Shown here: positions 28,048-36,210 of the stretch, one piece after another | How the letters are laid out: every line of letters begins with the position of its first letter | Numbering within the stretch: the first letter of the stretch is position 1 | Assembly (NCBI RefSeq): GCF_003935425.1 | Contig: NZ_RHQN01000010.1 | Span: forward strand, 158,232 to 222,231 | Origin: Pseudomonas sp. v388 | Lineage (GTDB): Bacteria > Pseudomonadota > Gammaproteobacteria > Pseudomonadales > Pseudomonadaceae | Direction of reading: 5' to 3' | DNA length: 64,000 nt | Program-made: the position numbers and the translations under genes | The notes under the pieces: model-generated | The model's database searches: none | Told to the model about the DNA's origin: nothing | Seen by the model: only the letters and a program-made list of their open reading frames with translations

Positions 28048-28083
28048 CAAGGTTTATCTGTATGGATATACAGATAAACCTTG
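28048..28083. promoter_or_regulatory. 36-bp perfect inverted repeat with embedded LexA-like SOS box
   Basis: Arms CAAGGTTTATCTGTAT and ATACAGATAAACCTTG pair perfectly (16 bp) around GGAT. The centre, CTGTATGGATATACAG at 28058-28073, fits the LexA consensus CTG-N10-CAG. It lies between the oprD-family stop and the topB start on the same strand. It has no T-run on either side, so a LexA operator fits better than a terminator. Confidence 0.65.
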
Positions 28084-28103
28084 TGGGATCGATCCGCGCA
28101 AGT

Positions 28104-28129
28104 GAGGCGCCCCGCTGAGAGGACGCCTC
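28104..28129 (-). terminator. Weak hairpin after the OprD-family gene
   Basis: GAGGCG and CGCCTC form a 6-bp stem with a 14-nt loop, 6 bp past the porin stop. No T-run follows, so the call is tentative. Confidence 0.35.
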
Positions 28130-28135
28130 GAAGGC

Positions 28136-29458
28136 TTACAGGAAGCTGATCGGATAATCGACGATCAGGCGGAATTCGCTCAGGTCGCCTTCGCCTTGAT
28201 CGGCGTTGGCGGTGTGGAAGGCCTGACGCACGCGGAACGACAGATCCTTGGCCGGACCGCCCTGGACCACGTACTTGGCTTCCAGGTCGGTTTCGTGGTG
28301 CTTGCCGTCTTCGCCGTAGCCGCCATAGCGGGTGTTGGCCGGCATGTTGGTGCCGTCAATATTCGAACCATTGAGGTAGCGAGCCATGAAGCTCAGGCCC
28401 GGCACGCCGTAGGTGGCCATGTTCAGGTCGTAGCGGATGCCCCAGGACTCTTCGCCCGGACCGTTGAAGTCCGACCACTGCACTGAGTTGTTGAGGAAGA
28501 TCGAGTCGCCACCTTCGCCGCCGCCGTTATCGCCCACGCCGATATAATCGAACGGCGTGTCGCCATCGACTTTCTGGAACGACAGGGTCAGGGAGTGCGC
28601 GGCCAGGAAGCTGTAGGTGACAGCGGTCGACCAAGTGGTGTTGTTGATGGTGCCGGCCTTGGCCTGGCCTTCATCCAGCGTGCGGTACAGGTTGAAGTCG
28701 AAGTTCAGGGCCTGATCGTCACTCAACGTCAACACGTAGTTGGTGTTGACGTAGTACTGGTTCCAGATGTCTTCGAGCTTGGCGCCGTAGACGGTTGCGG
28801 TCCAGTTCGGGGTGATCTCGTACTTGCCGCCGGCGAAGGTTGCGCTCTTGGCCGACTGGTTGGCGTACACCGCCCAGATCTCGTGATCACCGTTGCTGGT
28901 GATGCCGCTGTTGGTGCTGGTATAGCGACCGGCTTCCAGCTCCAGACCGTCGAACTCGCTGCTGTCGAGGTTGAACCCGGTAGCGGTCTGAGGCAACAGG
29001 CGGCTGCCGCCAACGCCGAACACCGGTGCGGTAGGCTGCAGGTTGCCGTAGCGCAGCTGGGTCTTGGAAATGCGCAGCTTGACGCTGGCGCCTGCCGAAC
29101 CGTAGTTGTCTTCCGGCTGGCCGTTGCGCCCGACCGGCAGGTTGCCGGTGCCCGAATACTGTTCCTGCGCATCGAGTTTCAGGCCGAACTGGCCGTAGGC
29201 ATCAACCCCGACACCGACGGTGCCCTGAGTGAAACCCGAGCTGAAGTTGCCCATGAAACCCTGGGTCCAGTCGCGGTTGTCGCCACGTCCGCTTTTGCCG
29301 TCGCGGTTGAAATACTGGTTACGCAGCAGGCCGGTCAGGCTGCTGCCTTCGACAAAACCTTTGGCCTCGGCCTGATCTTCCACTGGTGCAGCCATGGCCA
29401 TCTGACTCAATCCGGCCGATACCGCCAACGCGACGGCGCTCCATTGTCTTGCATTCAT
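28136..29458 (-). CDS. OprD-family outer-membrane porin
   Basis: 440 aa from MNARQWSAVALAVSAGLSQMAMA (signal peptide, cut before APVEDQ). OprD-type 18-stranded substrate-specific porin: FVEGSSLTGLLRNQYFNRDGKSGRGDNRDWTQGF and the C-terminal strand ending YPISFL are standard. Family members admit amino acids, peptides or aromatic and organic acids. It stands beside a divergent two-component system, which may control it. Long upstream region 29459-29876 carries no other gene apart from the terminator-bearing element described separately. Confidence 0.93.
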   Translation of the reverse strand: MNARQWSAVALAVSAGLSQMAMAAPVEDQAEAKGFVEGSSLTGLLRNQYFNRDGKSGRGDNRDWTQGFMGNFSSGFTQGTVGVGVDAYGQFGLKLDAQEQYSGTGNLPVGRNGQPEDNYGSAGASVKLRISKTQLRYGNLQPTAPVFGVGGSRLLPQTATGFNLDSSEFDGLELEAGRYTSTNSGITSNGDHEIWAVYANQSAKSATFAGGKYEITPNWTATVYGAKLEDIWNQYYVNTNYVLTLSDDQALNFDFNLYRTLDEGQAKAGTINNTTWSTAVTYSFLAAHSLTLSFQKVDGDTPFDYIGVGDNGGGEGGDSIFLNNSVQWSDFNGPGEESWGIRYDLNMATYGVPGLSFMARYLNGSNIDGTNMPANTRYGGYGEDGKHHETDLEAKYVVQGGPAKDLSFRVRQAFHTANADQGEGDLSEFRLIVDYPISFL

Positions 29459-29730
29459 CTGGTTGATTCCCCTGGTTTGATGCGCCCGAACCGTGGAGGC
29501 CGACACTTAGGATGTGAAGTCTCTCCACGGACAGGCGGGTACGGCAGGCTGGCAAGAGCCCATCTAATAATTATTAAGGTCACGATTGAGATAGTTATGA
29601 ACGACGCTGTCCAGGACAGGTCGTTATTCGCGCCGGGATTACTTATAACATATCTGTTTGCGCTGGCAGACCCGCGTCCTAGAGCCCTTGGTTACATTTA
29701 TTTAACTTTCTTCGCACCGGCGCAGATTGC

Positions 29731-29808
29731 TAGCCTTCTGGTCAATTGAAGCTCTCATCGTTTCAATTGCTCTTTTTAGGCCGCCACCTTTTTGTGGCGG
29801 TTTTTTTT
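29731..29808 (+). ncRNA. Possible short transcript or leader ending in a strong intrinsic terminator
   Basis: Two hairpins stand in a row on the plus strand: CAATTGAA/TTCAATTG (29743-29769) and CCGCCAC/GTGGCGG with an 8-T run (29781-29808). The second is a textbook rho-independent terminator. No protein gene ends here, since the nearest plus-strand gene to the left ends 3.8 kb away. Either a small RNA starts near 29720-29735 (TAGCCT at 29731 is a weak -10) or the terminator attenuates transcription into the response regulator at 29877. Confidence 0.5.
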
Positions 29809-29876
29809 GCCCCGGATTTGAAAGATGCGCTCGCCGGCTTGTTACCATGGCGCGGTTGTTCAATAAGGGGAACCCG

Positions 29877-30569
29877 ATGCGAAAGGTCTTGTGCATCGAA
29901 GATGACTACGACACATCGCAGGAAATCGCTTCGGAACTGACCCGCGTCGGTTTCAGTGTCGAGTGCGTCAGCGACGGCACACTGGGCCTGCAACGGGCCC
30001 TGAATGATGAATTCGCCGCCATCACCCTGGACCGCATGCTGCCCGGGCTCGATGGTCTGCAGGTGATCACCACGCTACGTGCCAGAGGGGTGCGCACGCC
30101 GGTACTGATGATCAGCGCGCTGACGGATGTCGATGACCGGATTCGCGGCCTGCGCGCCGGTGGTGACGACTATCTGGTCAAGCCGTTCGTGTCCGAAGAG
30201 ATGGCGACCCGCATCGAAGTGTTGCTGCGCCGCCATGCGGAGGTGCCCGAACGGGAAACCTTTCTGCGCGTCGCCGACCTGACCCTGGATCTGCTCAGCC
30301 GGGAAATGCACAGCGGGGGCGAGCCGGTCGGGCTGTCGCCCACCGAGTTCCGCCTGCTGGAGTTTCTGATGCGCAACGCCAACGCAGTGGTGACCCGGGC
30401 GCTGATTTTCGAGTCGGTGTGGGGTTATCACTTCGATCCCGGCACCAAGTTGATCGACGTGCACCTGACGCGCCTGCGCCGCAAGCTGGACCGGGTGGGC
30501 GGCCGCTGCACCATCGACGCCTTGCGCGGTTCGGGCTTTGTGCTCGTGGCTGCCGATCCGGATCATTGA
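29877..30569 (+). CDS. OmpR/PhoB-family response regulator
   Basis: 230 aa from ATG 29877, preceded by AAGGGGAA; longer reading frame upstream is not coding. Receiver domain: acidic E8-D9-D10, phospho-acceptor D52 in LDRMLPG, T/S near residue 80 and K102 in YLVKPF. The C-terminal winged helix is of OmpR type (LSPTEFRLLEFLMRNANAVVTRALIFESVWGYHFDPGTKLIDVHLTRLRRKLD). The stop is immediately followed by the kinase ATG (TGAATG), so both are translated together. The control target is not known; the adjacent divergent OprD-family porin is the nearest candidate. Confidence 0.94.
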   Translation: MRKVLCIEDDYDTSQEIASELTRVGFSVECVSDGTLGLQRALNDEFAAITLDRMLPGLDGLQVITTLRARGVRTPVLMISALTDVDDRIRGLRAGGDDYLVKPFVSEEMATRIEVLLRRHAEVPERETFLRVADLTLDLLSREMHSGGEPVGLSPTEFRLLEFLMRNANAVVTRALIFESVWGYHFDPGTKLIDVHLTRLRRKLDRVGGRCTIDALRGSGFVLVAADPDH

Positions 30570-31916
30570 ATGCGCGCTCGACTCTCGCGCACCACCGCAT
30601 TCCGCCTGACCCTCAGTTACGCCGCAGCGCTGCTGTTGGGAGCCATGGCCCTGGTCGGGCTGATCTACTGGCAGGCCGCCGATTACATGGCGCGGCAGGG
30701 CGAGGCGATGGTGCAGGGCGAGATGCGCCAGTTGCTGTATCTGGAAGCCGAGCAACTGCCTGAGGAAATCGATCGTCTGCAACAGGGCGATCTGCGCCGG
30801 GTCATCAGCTACGGTCTGTTCGATGCCAAGGGTCGGCACCTGCATGGTCGCCTGGGGCAATGGCCCGCAGGTCTGCCGGTGGACGGTAAACCCCACGACT
30901 GGCTGACCGCCGACCATCGCCATGGCGACAAGGTGCTGGCCCAGCGGCTGGCCAACGGCGAGGTGATGGTGGTCGGTTACGATGCCAGGACCCTGGCGCA
31001 TCTTCGGGAAATTCTGATCCAGTCCCTGGCCTGGGGCGCGGGGGTGATTCTGGCCGGTGGGCTGCTGGTCGGCGTGCTGCTCGGCATCCGCCCGTTGCGG
31101 CGGGTGCGCAAGGTGCAGGAGATCAGCCAGCGTATCGCCGAGGGCGACTTTTCCCAGCGCCTGCCGGTGGTGGAGCGGGGCGACGAGCTGGATGTGCTGT
31201 CCTCACTGGTCAACCGGATGGTCGAGCAGGTGGGGCAGTTGCTCGACGAGGTCAAAAGCGTCGAAGACAACGTGGCCCATGATCTGCGCACGCCGCTGAA
31301 CAAGCTGCGCGCCCAGCTGCATCGAACCCTCATCGACTGGGACAGCGCGCCGGACGAGCAGCTCAAGGCGCGGCTGGAGAAGTCGCTCGACTCCACGGAC
31401 GTGCTGTTGGGACGCTTCAGGGCGCTGCAGCGCATCGCGCAGATCCGCAGCACGGCGCGGCGCGCGGGCATGGCCGTGTGTGCGCCGCATCTGTTGCTTG
31501 AGCAGTTGTTCGAAGACTACGAAGCGGTGGCCGAAGAAGCCGGCATCCGCTTGCAGCTGGAAATCAAAGACACGGCACCGTTGATGGCCGACCGCGAACT
31601 GCTGGCCGAAGCCCTGATGAACCTGCTGGACAACGCCCTGAAATTCACCCCCGCCGGCGGCCGCATCCTGATGCGCCTGGCCCGCACCGCTCAAGGCACG
31701 CGCATCGAGGTTCAGGACACCGGGCCGGGCATTCCCTACAGTCAGCGCGAAGCGGTGCAGGTCCGCTTCGCCCGTGGCCAGCACCGCACCGGCGCCCCTG
31801 GCGCGGGCCTGGGCCTGGCGATCGTCGCGGCGGTGGCCAAGACCCACGGTTATCAGTTGTTGCTGGAAGACGCACAGCCTGGGTTGCGCGCTGCATTGCT
31901 GGCGCCTGCCGGCTAG
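30570..31916 (+). CDS. Sensor histidine kinase
   Basis: 448 aa. TM1 is at ~residues 13-34 and TM2 at ~152-173, with a ~115-residue periplasmic loop between. A HAMP domain follows (~174-226), then the HisKA dimerisation domain with H237 in VAHDLRTPLNKL. The ATPase domain shows the N box (LLDNALKFTP), G box (DTGPGI) and G2 (GAGLGLAIV). It starts directly at the response-regulator stop and converges with nirD, overlapping its stop by 4 bp. The periplasmic sensor is not of a recognised type. Confidence 0.93.
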   Translation: MRARLSRTTAFRLTLSYAAALLLGAMALVGLIYWQAADYMARQGEAMVQGEMRQLLYLEAEQLPEEIDRLQQGDLRRVISYGLFDAKGRHLHGRLGQWPAGLPVDGKPHDWLTADHRHGDKVLAQRLANGEVMVVGYDARTLAHLREILIQSLAWGAGVILAGGLLVGVLLGIRPLRRVRKVQEISQRIAEGDFSQRLPVVERGDELDVLSSLVNRMVEQVGQLLDEVKSVEDNVAHDLRTPLNKLRAQLHRTLIDWDSAPDEQLKARLEKSLDSTDVLLGRFRALQRIAQIRSTARRAGMAVCAPHLLLEQLFEDYEAVAEEAGIRLQLEIKDTAPLMADRELLAEALMNLLDNALKFTPAGGRILMRLARTAQGTRIEVQDTGPGIPYSQREAVQVRFARGQHRTGAPGAGLGLAIVAAVAKTHGYQLLLEDAQPGLRAALLAPAG

Positions 31917-32299
31917 ACCGCTACCGCTACGCTGTCACCCTCCAAGCGCACCTGCCAGGTATCCAGGCGCTGATCGGGGTATTCGATGCAGCTGCCGTCC
32001 TGCAGGCGAAAGTGCTGTTTGTACAGCGGCGAGGCAATGACCAGCTCACCGCCAACCTGACCGATCAACCCGCGTCCGATCACGTTCACGCCCGACTTGG
32101 GGTCGCGATTGTCCACCGCGAACAGCTGCTGGCCTTCAGGGTTTTCCGGCAGCCAGAACAGCGCAATCTGACGCCCGTCGAGCCAGGCGACCACGCCGGA
32201 GTTGGCGACCAGATCACCGCGACTGCACAGCTCAAGCCATCGGACCGGTGCGTGTGCCTGCGGCAATGTTTCGGCGAATGCAGTATTGGACGAGCTCAT
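31913..32299 (-). CDS. nirD: Nitrite reductase (NADH) small subunit NirD
   Basis: 128 aa from ATG 32299; the reading frame extends one GTG codon further. NirD is a Rieske-like fold protein without the cluster-binding Cys-His pairs, which supports NirB in assimilatory reduction of nitrite to ammonium. Readable blocks are WLELCSRGDLVANSGVVAWLDGRQIALF and DPKSGVNVIGRGLIGQVGGELVIASPLYKQHF. The nirB stop overlaps this start (TGATG), indicating coupling. The gene ends in a 4-bp overlap with the convergent kinase gene. Confidence 0.93.
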   Translation of the reverse strand: MSSSNTAFAETLPQAHAPVRWLELCSRGDLVANSGVVAWLDGRQIALFWLPENPEGQQLFAVDNRDPKSGVNVIGRGLIGQVGGELVIASPLYKQHFRLQDGSCIEYPDQRLDTWQVRLEGDSVAVAV

Positions 32300-34860
32300 C
32301 ACACCACCTCCTGGTACAGCGGGATCAGGGATACTTCTTCAGCGCGGGCCGGGCGCCGCTGGGCGCGCTCCTTGACGAAATGCACGTCCGGGTCAGCGCG
32401 CTTGTCGTTGACGAAGGTGCGAAAGCGCTTGAGCTTTTCCGGATCTTTCAGCGCATTGGCCCATTCACATTCGTAGCGATCCACCACCAGCTGCATCTGC
32501 GCTTCCAGCTCGGCGGCCAGGCCCAGGCTGTCGTCGATGATGACCGCCTTGAGGTAATCCAGGCCGCCTTCCAGGGATTCGCGCCACACCGAGGTGCGCT
32601 GCAATTTGTCGGCGGTGCGGATGTACAGCATCAGGAAGCGGTCGATGTAGCGGATCAGGGTTTCGTCGTCCAGGTCGGTGGCGAACAGTTCGGCGTGACG
32701 CGGGCGCATGCCGCCGTTACCGGAGACATACATGTTCCAGCCGTTCTCGGTGGCGATCACGCCCACGTCCTTGCTCTGCGCCTCGGCGCATTCGCGGGTG
32801 CAGCCGGATACGGCGAACTTGAGCTTGTGCGGCGAGCGCAGGCCCTTGTACCGGTCTTCGATGCGCAAGGCCATGGCGACGCTGTCCTGCACCCCGTAAC
32901 GGCACCAGGTGCTGCCGACACAGGATTTCACGGTGCGGGTCGATTTGCCGTAGGCGTGGCCGGTCTCGAAACCGGCCTCGATCAGCTCGCTCCAGATATC
33001 CGGCAGTTCGTGCAGCTGGGCACCGAACAGGTCGATACGCTGGCCGCCGGTGATCTTGGTGTACAGGTCGTACTTCTTGGCGACCGCGCCGATGGCGATC
33101 AAGCCATCGGGCGTGATCTCGCCACCCGGAATACGCGGCACCACCGAGTAGGTGCCGTTCTTCTGCATGTTGGCCATGAAGGTGTCATTGGTGTCCTGCA
33201 ACGGCACCAGCGACGGCTCGGTGATCGGCCGGTTCCAGCAGGAAGCGAGGATCGAACCGACCGCAGGCTTGCAGATCACGCAGCCATGGGCCCCTCTGCC
33301 GTGGCGGGTCAGCAGTTCTTCGAAGGTCTCGATGCCCTCGACCCGTACCAGCGAATACAGCTCTTGACGGGTAAAGGGAAAGTGTTCGCACAGGCTCTTG
33401 TCGACACTGACGCCACGGGCGATCAGTTCATGCTCGAACACTTGCTTGAGCAATGCCGAACAACCGCCGCAGCCGGTAGCCGCCTTGGTGCAGGCCTTGA
33501 TGCCGGCCAGATCCGTGCAACCGTCGTCGATGGCCGCGCAGATCGAACCCTTGCTGACGTTATGGCAGGAGCAGATGGTCGCAGTGGCAGGCAGAGCGTC
33601 AGTGCCTAAGGTCGGCGCGCCTTCGCTGTGGGGCAGGATCAGACTCGACGGGTCAGCGGGCAGGGCGATGCCGTTCTGCGCGTATTGCAGCAGCGTGTCG
33701 TAGTAGCTGTTGTCACCAACAAGCACCGCGCCCAGCACCTGCTTGCCGTCGGCCGATACCACCAGGCGGCGATAGCTGGATGTGGCCTCGTCGATGTAGC
33801 GATAGCTGACCGCACCGGCCAGGGCGCCGTGGGCATCGCCGATGGAGCCGACGTCGACACCCAGCAGCTTGAGTTTGGTGGACATGTCGGCGCCGAAGAA
33901 TGGCTGGGCGTCTTGCCCGCACAATTGCGCCGCAACGCCGCGGGCCATCTGGTAGCCCGGCGCCACCAGGCCGAAGACACTGCCGTTCCAGGCCGCGCAC
34001 TCGCCGATGGCATAGATGTCCGCGTCGCTGGTCAGGCAGTGCTCATCGATGGCAATGCCGCCACGCGGGCCGAGTTCCAGCGCACATTGGCGGGCCAAAG
34101 CATCCTGCGGGCGGATACCGGCCGAAAACACGATCAGGTCGGTTTCCAGGAATTCGTCATTGGCGAAATTCATGCGGTAGCGATACTGCTTGCCGTCGCT
34201 GATCGACTGGGTGGCGCGGGACAGATGCACGCCCACGCCCAGCGCTTCGATCCGCGCCTTGAGCGCCGCGCCGCCCAGGTCATCCAGCTGGACCGGCATC
34301 AGGCGTGGGGCGAATTCCACGACGTGGGCTTCAAGGCCCAGGGATTTGAGGGCGTTGGCCGCTTCCAGCCCCAGCAGACCGCCGCCGACCACCACGCCGC
34401 GCCTGGCATTGCCGGCTGCGTAGCGGATATTGTCCAGGTCTTGGAGCGTGCGATACACCAGCCGCGAATTGCCCTGGGCGCCTTCAATCGGCGGCACGAA
34501 CGGGTAGGAACCGGTGGCCAGCACCAGCTTGTCGTAACCGAAGCAGCCTTGGGCGGTGATGATCTCGCGGCGCTCGCGGTCGATTTCCAGCACCGGCACG
34601 CCCAGGTGCAAGGTCAATCCGGCCTGCTCGTACAGCGCCATGTCGCTCATGGCCAGGGACTCGGCATCGCGGCCGGTGAAGTACTCGGACAGGTGCACGC
34701 GGTCGTAGGCACGTTGGGCTTCCTCACCGAACACATGGATGCGGTAGTGCGCAAGCGCGCCGCCTGCGATCAGTTGCTCGACGCAATGATGACCGACCAT
34801 GCCGTTGCCGACGACGATCAGTGTTTTTACATCACTCTGGGGGAAGACTGTGGTGTTCAT
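32299..34860 (-). CDS. nirB: Nitrite reductase (NADH) large subunit NirB
   Basis: 853 aa from MNTTVFPQSDVK; the upstream extension of the frame is not conserved and includes the leader. It reduces nitrite to ammonium with NADH during nitrate assimilation. Domains in order: FAD/NAD-binding pyridine-nucleotide disulfide oxidoreductase (VVGNGMVGHHCVEQL; ATGSYPFVPP; GVVVGGGLLGLEAANALK), BFD-like [2Fe-2S] domain (CSCHNVSKGSICAAI...CGGCSALL), then two siroheme-reductase halves with the C-terminal cluster motif (SCVGSTWCRYG; VSGCTRECAEAQ). Expression is probably set by a sigma54 promoter and by antitermination in the leader, both annotated. Confidence 0.95.
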   Translation of the reverse strand: MNTTVFPQSDVKTLIVVGNGMVGHHCVEQLIAGGALAHYRIHVFGEEAQRAYDRVHLSEYFTGRDAESLAMSDMALYEQAGLTLHLGVPVLEIDRERREIITAQGCFGYDKLVLATGSYPFVPPIEGAQGNSRLVYRTLQDLDNIRYAAGNARRGVVVGGGLLGLEAANALKSLGLEAHVVEFAPRLMPVQLDDLGGAALKARIEALGVGVHLSRATQSISDGKQYRYRMNFANDEFLETDLIVFSAGIRPQDALARQCALELGPRGGIAIDEHCLTSDADIYAIGECAAWNGSVFGLVAPGYQMARGVAAQLCGQDAQPFFGADMSTKLKLLGVDVGSIGDAHGALAGAVSYRYIDEATSSYRRLVVSADGKQVLGAVLVGDNSYYDTLLQYAQNGIALPADPSSLILPHSEGAPTLGTDALPATATICSCHNVSKGSICAAIDDGCTDLAGIKACTKAATGCGGCSALLKQVFEHELIARGVSVDKSLCEHFPFTRQELYSLVRVEGIETFEELLTRHGRGAHGCVICKPAVGSILASCWNRPITEPSLVPLQDTNDTFMANMQKNGTYSVVPRIPGGEITPDGLIAIGAVAKKYDLYTKITGGQRIDLFGAQLHELPDIWSELIEAGFETGHAYGKSTRTVKSCVGSTWCRYGVQDSVAMALRIEDRYKGLRSPHKLKFAVSGCTRECAEAQSKDVGVIATENGWNMYVSGNGGMRPRHAELFATDLDDETLIRYIDRFLMLYIRTADKLQRTSVWRESLEGGLDYLKAVIIDDSLGLAAELEAQMQLVVDRYECEWANALKDPEKLKRFRTFVNDKRADPDVHFVKERAQRRPARAEEVSLIPLYQEVV

Positions 34861-34900
34861 AGCAAGTCCCGGCCGAGGCCAATCAGGTTTTTTGTGAAGC

Positions 34901-34991
34901 AAAAAAAAGGCGCCCGGAACCTTTCGGTTCCAGGCGCCTTTGCCTGTTCTCTTTATGCAATGGTGTGGATGCGCAGTGAGCGACGTTGCCC
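34901..34991 (-). promoter_or_regulatory. nirBD leader: two ANTAR-type hexaloop hairpins and a rho-independent terminator
   Basis: Minus-strand leader of nirB. Hairpin P1 at 34978-34991: GGGC-AACGTC-GCTC. Hairpin P2 at 34931-34946: CAGGC-AAAGGC-GCCTG. Both have 6-nt loops with A at position 1 and G at position 4, the hallmark of RNA targets of ANTAR antiterminators such as NasT. P2 overlaps the left arm of a terminator: 14-bp stem with one G-U pair (34908-34939), GAAA loop and 8 T. So P2 and the terminator are mutually exclusive, and nirBD transcription should need antitermination. Confidence 0.82.
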
Positions 34992-35014
34992 GGTGCATCC
35001 TTTGTCTTGAGTTA

Positions 35015-35030
35015 TGCAGAGGGTGTGCCA
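35015..35030 (-). promoter_or_regulatory. Sigma54 (-24/-12) promoter of nirBD
   Basis: The minus strand reads TGGCACACCCTCTGCA, with GG and GC separated by exactly ten bases. It differs from the TGGCAC-N5-TTGCA consensus at one base. Transcription would start near 35003, about 140 bp before the nirB start codon. It fits NtrC control by nitrogen limitation; NtrC sites were not identified. Confidence 0.75.
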
Positions 35031-35149
35031 GATTGCTGAAGTAGCTGTTTTAGCAGGCTTTTCGCAGATCAGGGCGGCCAGTCTACAGAGCGGGTCTTGC
35101 CTTGAATTGGTGCGTGCCGTCGCTGAGCGCTGTAAATATGTGCGTTTGA

Positions 35150-35560
35150 CTTGTAGGAGTCGGCGTGCTGACGAAGGGGCCGACGGGCTCATGGTGGCTC
35201 AATGTCTGGACCGACGTTTTCGCCCGTGAGCTGGCCTCTACACGAATCTTGCGCACTTCACCGGCCTGTGGAAGGGAGCGGGCGGCGATCCGTATTGCTC
35301 GCGACTACGGTTGGCGGACTGATGCTGTTTCCGTAACAGCGGACCCTGTGTGGGAGTCGACCGCGAAGGGCTGGGCGATGATGTGGCGGCCTGATCCAGC
35401 GTGCACTGAGGTTTTGCTGCCGCTGCGCGCCAGATCGCGAGCAAGCTCGCTCCGGGGTGCGACGCTTATCCCGTGGGAGCGGACCGGGCGGCGCTCCGCT
35501 TGTCCGCGATGGGGCCCGTACATCCGCGGCTGATGCATCGTCTGAAATCAAGTCTTTGCG
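35150..35560. repeat. Cluster of degenerate REP-like elements
   Basis: The ~680 bp between the nirB promoter and the GNAT gene holds no convincing gene. It contains several diverged REP-type motifs (GTAGGAGTCGGCGTGCTG at ~35154; TGTGGGAGTCGACCGCGAAG at ~35349; CCGTGGGAGCGGACCGGGC at ~35471) and, at 35412-35438, the exact 27-bp copy of 17137-17163. It looks like a decayed REP/BIME cluster. Confidence 0.6.
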
Positions 35561-35706
35561 GACAAGCCTCCCCAAAAGCACCACCGCAGCGGCACCTCAA
35601 GACAGTTGCTGGCTACAGATGTAACGCGAGCCTGAAGCCCCTTTCAGCGGGTACCGTCCTGCGCTCTCCTGTATTACCCTGCCATGCCGTAATCTGGCCC
35701 ATTCCC

Positions 35707-36210
35707 ATGATCGCCATCACCGAAGCCACTGCCGCCGACATCCCTGAAACCCTGGATTTCGTCATGCGCGCCCGCGCCGAGATCTTTCCCATGCTCGACC
35801 CGCTCAAGCTGCCGGACGATCTGGCGCGCTTCGAGGCGGTTTATCTTTCGGGCGAAGGTGGCAGGTTTCTGATTGCGCGGCATGAAGCTCAGATCGTGGC
35901 CGCCATCGGCTATCTGCCTTACGACCACCGCTTCGCGCAGCTCGATTACGCCGGCCGGCGCACGGTGGAAATCGTGCGGCTGTTCGTGGCTCATGGGTTC
36001 AGGGGCGAAGGACTGGCGGGGAAAATTTACCAGGCCTTAAAGCAGTGCGCCGAAGAAGACGCAATAGAAATGCTGTATCTGCACACCCATCCGTTTCTGC
36101 CGGGCGCCATCGGCTTCTGGCAGAAACAGGGGTTCGAGATCGTCGACGTGGAAGCCGATCCGGTATGGCAGACCACGCACATGCAGCGCGTGATCCGGCC
36201 ATCCGTTTGA
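35707..36210 (+). CDS. GNAT-family N-acetyltransferase
   Basis: 167 aa from ATG 35707 (MIAITEATAADIPETLDFV); the longer frame upstream runs through the REP region and is not used. The acetyl-CoA binding motif A reads VEIVRLFVAHGFRGEGLAGKIYQAL, and the C-terminal strand pair contains LYLHTHPFLPGAIGFWQKQGFEIVD. The acceptor is not predictable. Its stop abuts the rlhA stop (convergent, 36210/36211). No signal or fused domain. Confidence 0.88.
   Translation: MIAITEATAADIPETLDFVMRARAEIFPMLDPLKLPDDLARFEAVYLSGEGGRFLIARHEAQIVAAIGYLPYDHRFAQLDYAGRRTVEIVRLFVAHGFRGEGLAGKIYQALKQCAEEDAIEMLYLHTHPFLPGAIGFWQKQGFEIVDVEADPVWQTTHMQRVIRPSV

Noticed and set aside
28048-28083. Rho-independent terminator for the OprD-family gene
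   Set aside because: AT-rich stem without a T-run on either side; the LexA-type core is the better explanation. A separate weak hairpin nearer the stop was kept as a low-confidence terminator.
35150-35560. Hypothetical protein in the REP-rich interval before the GNAT gene
   Set aside because: Short frames in several directions without motifs or ribosome sites; repeat content explains them.
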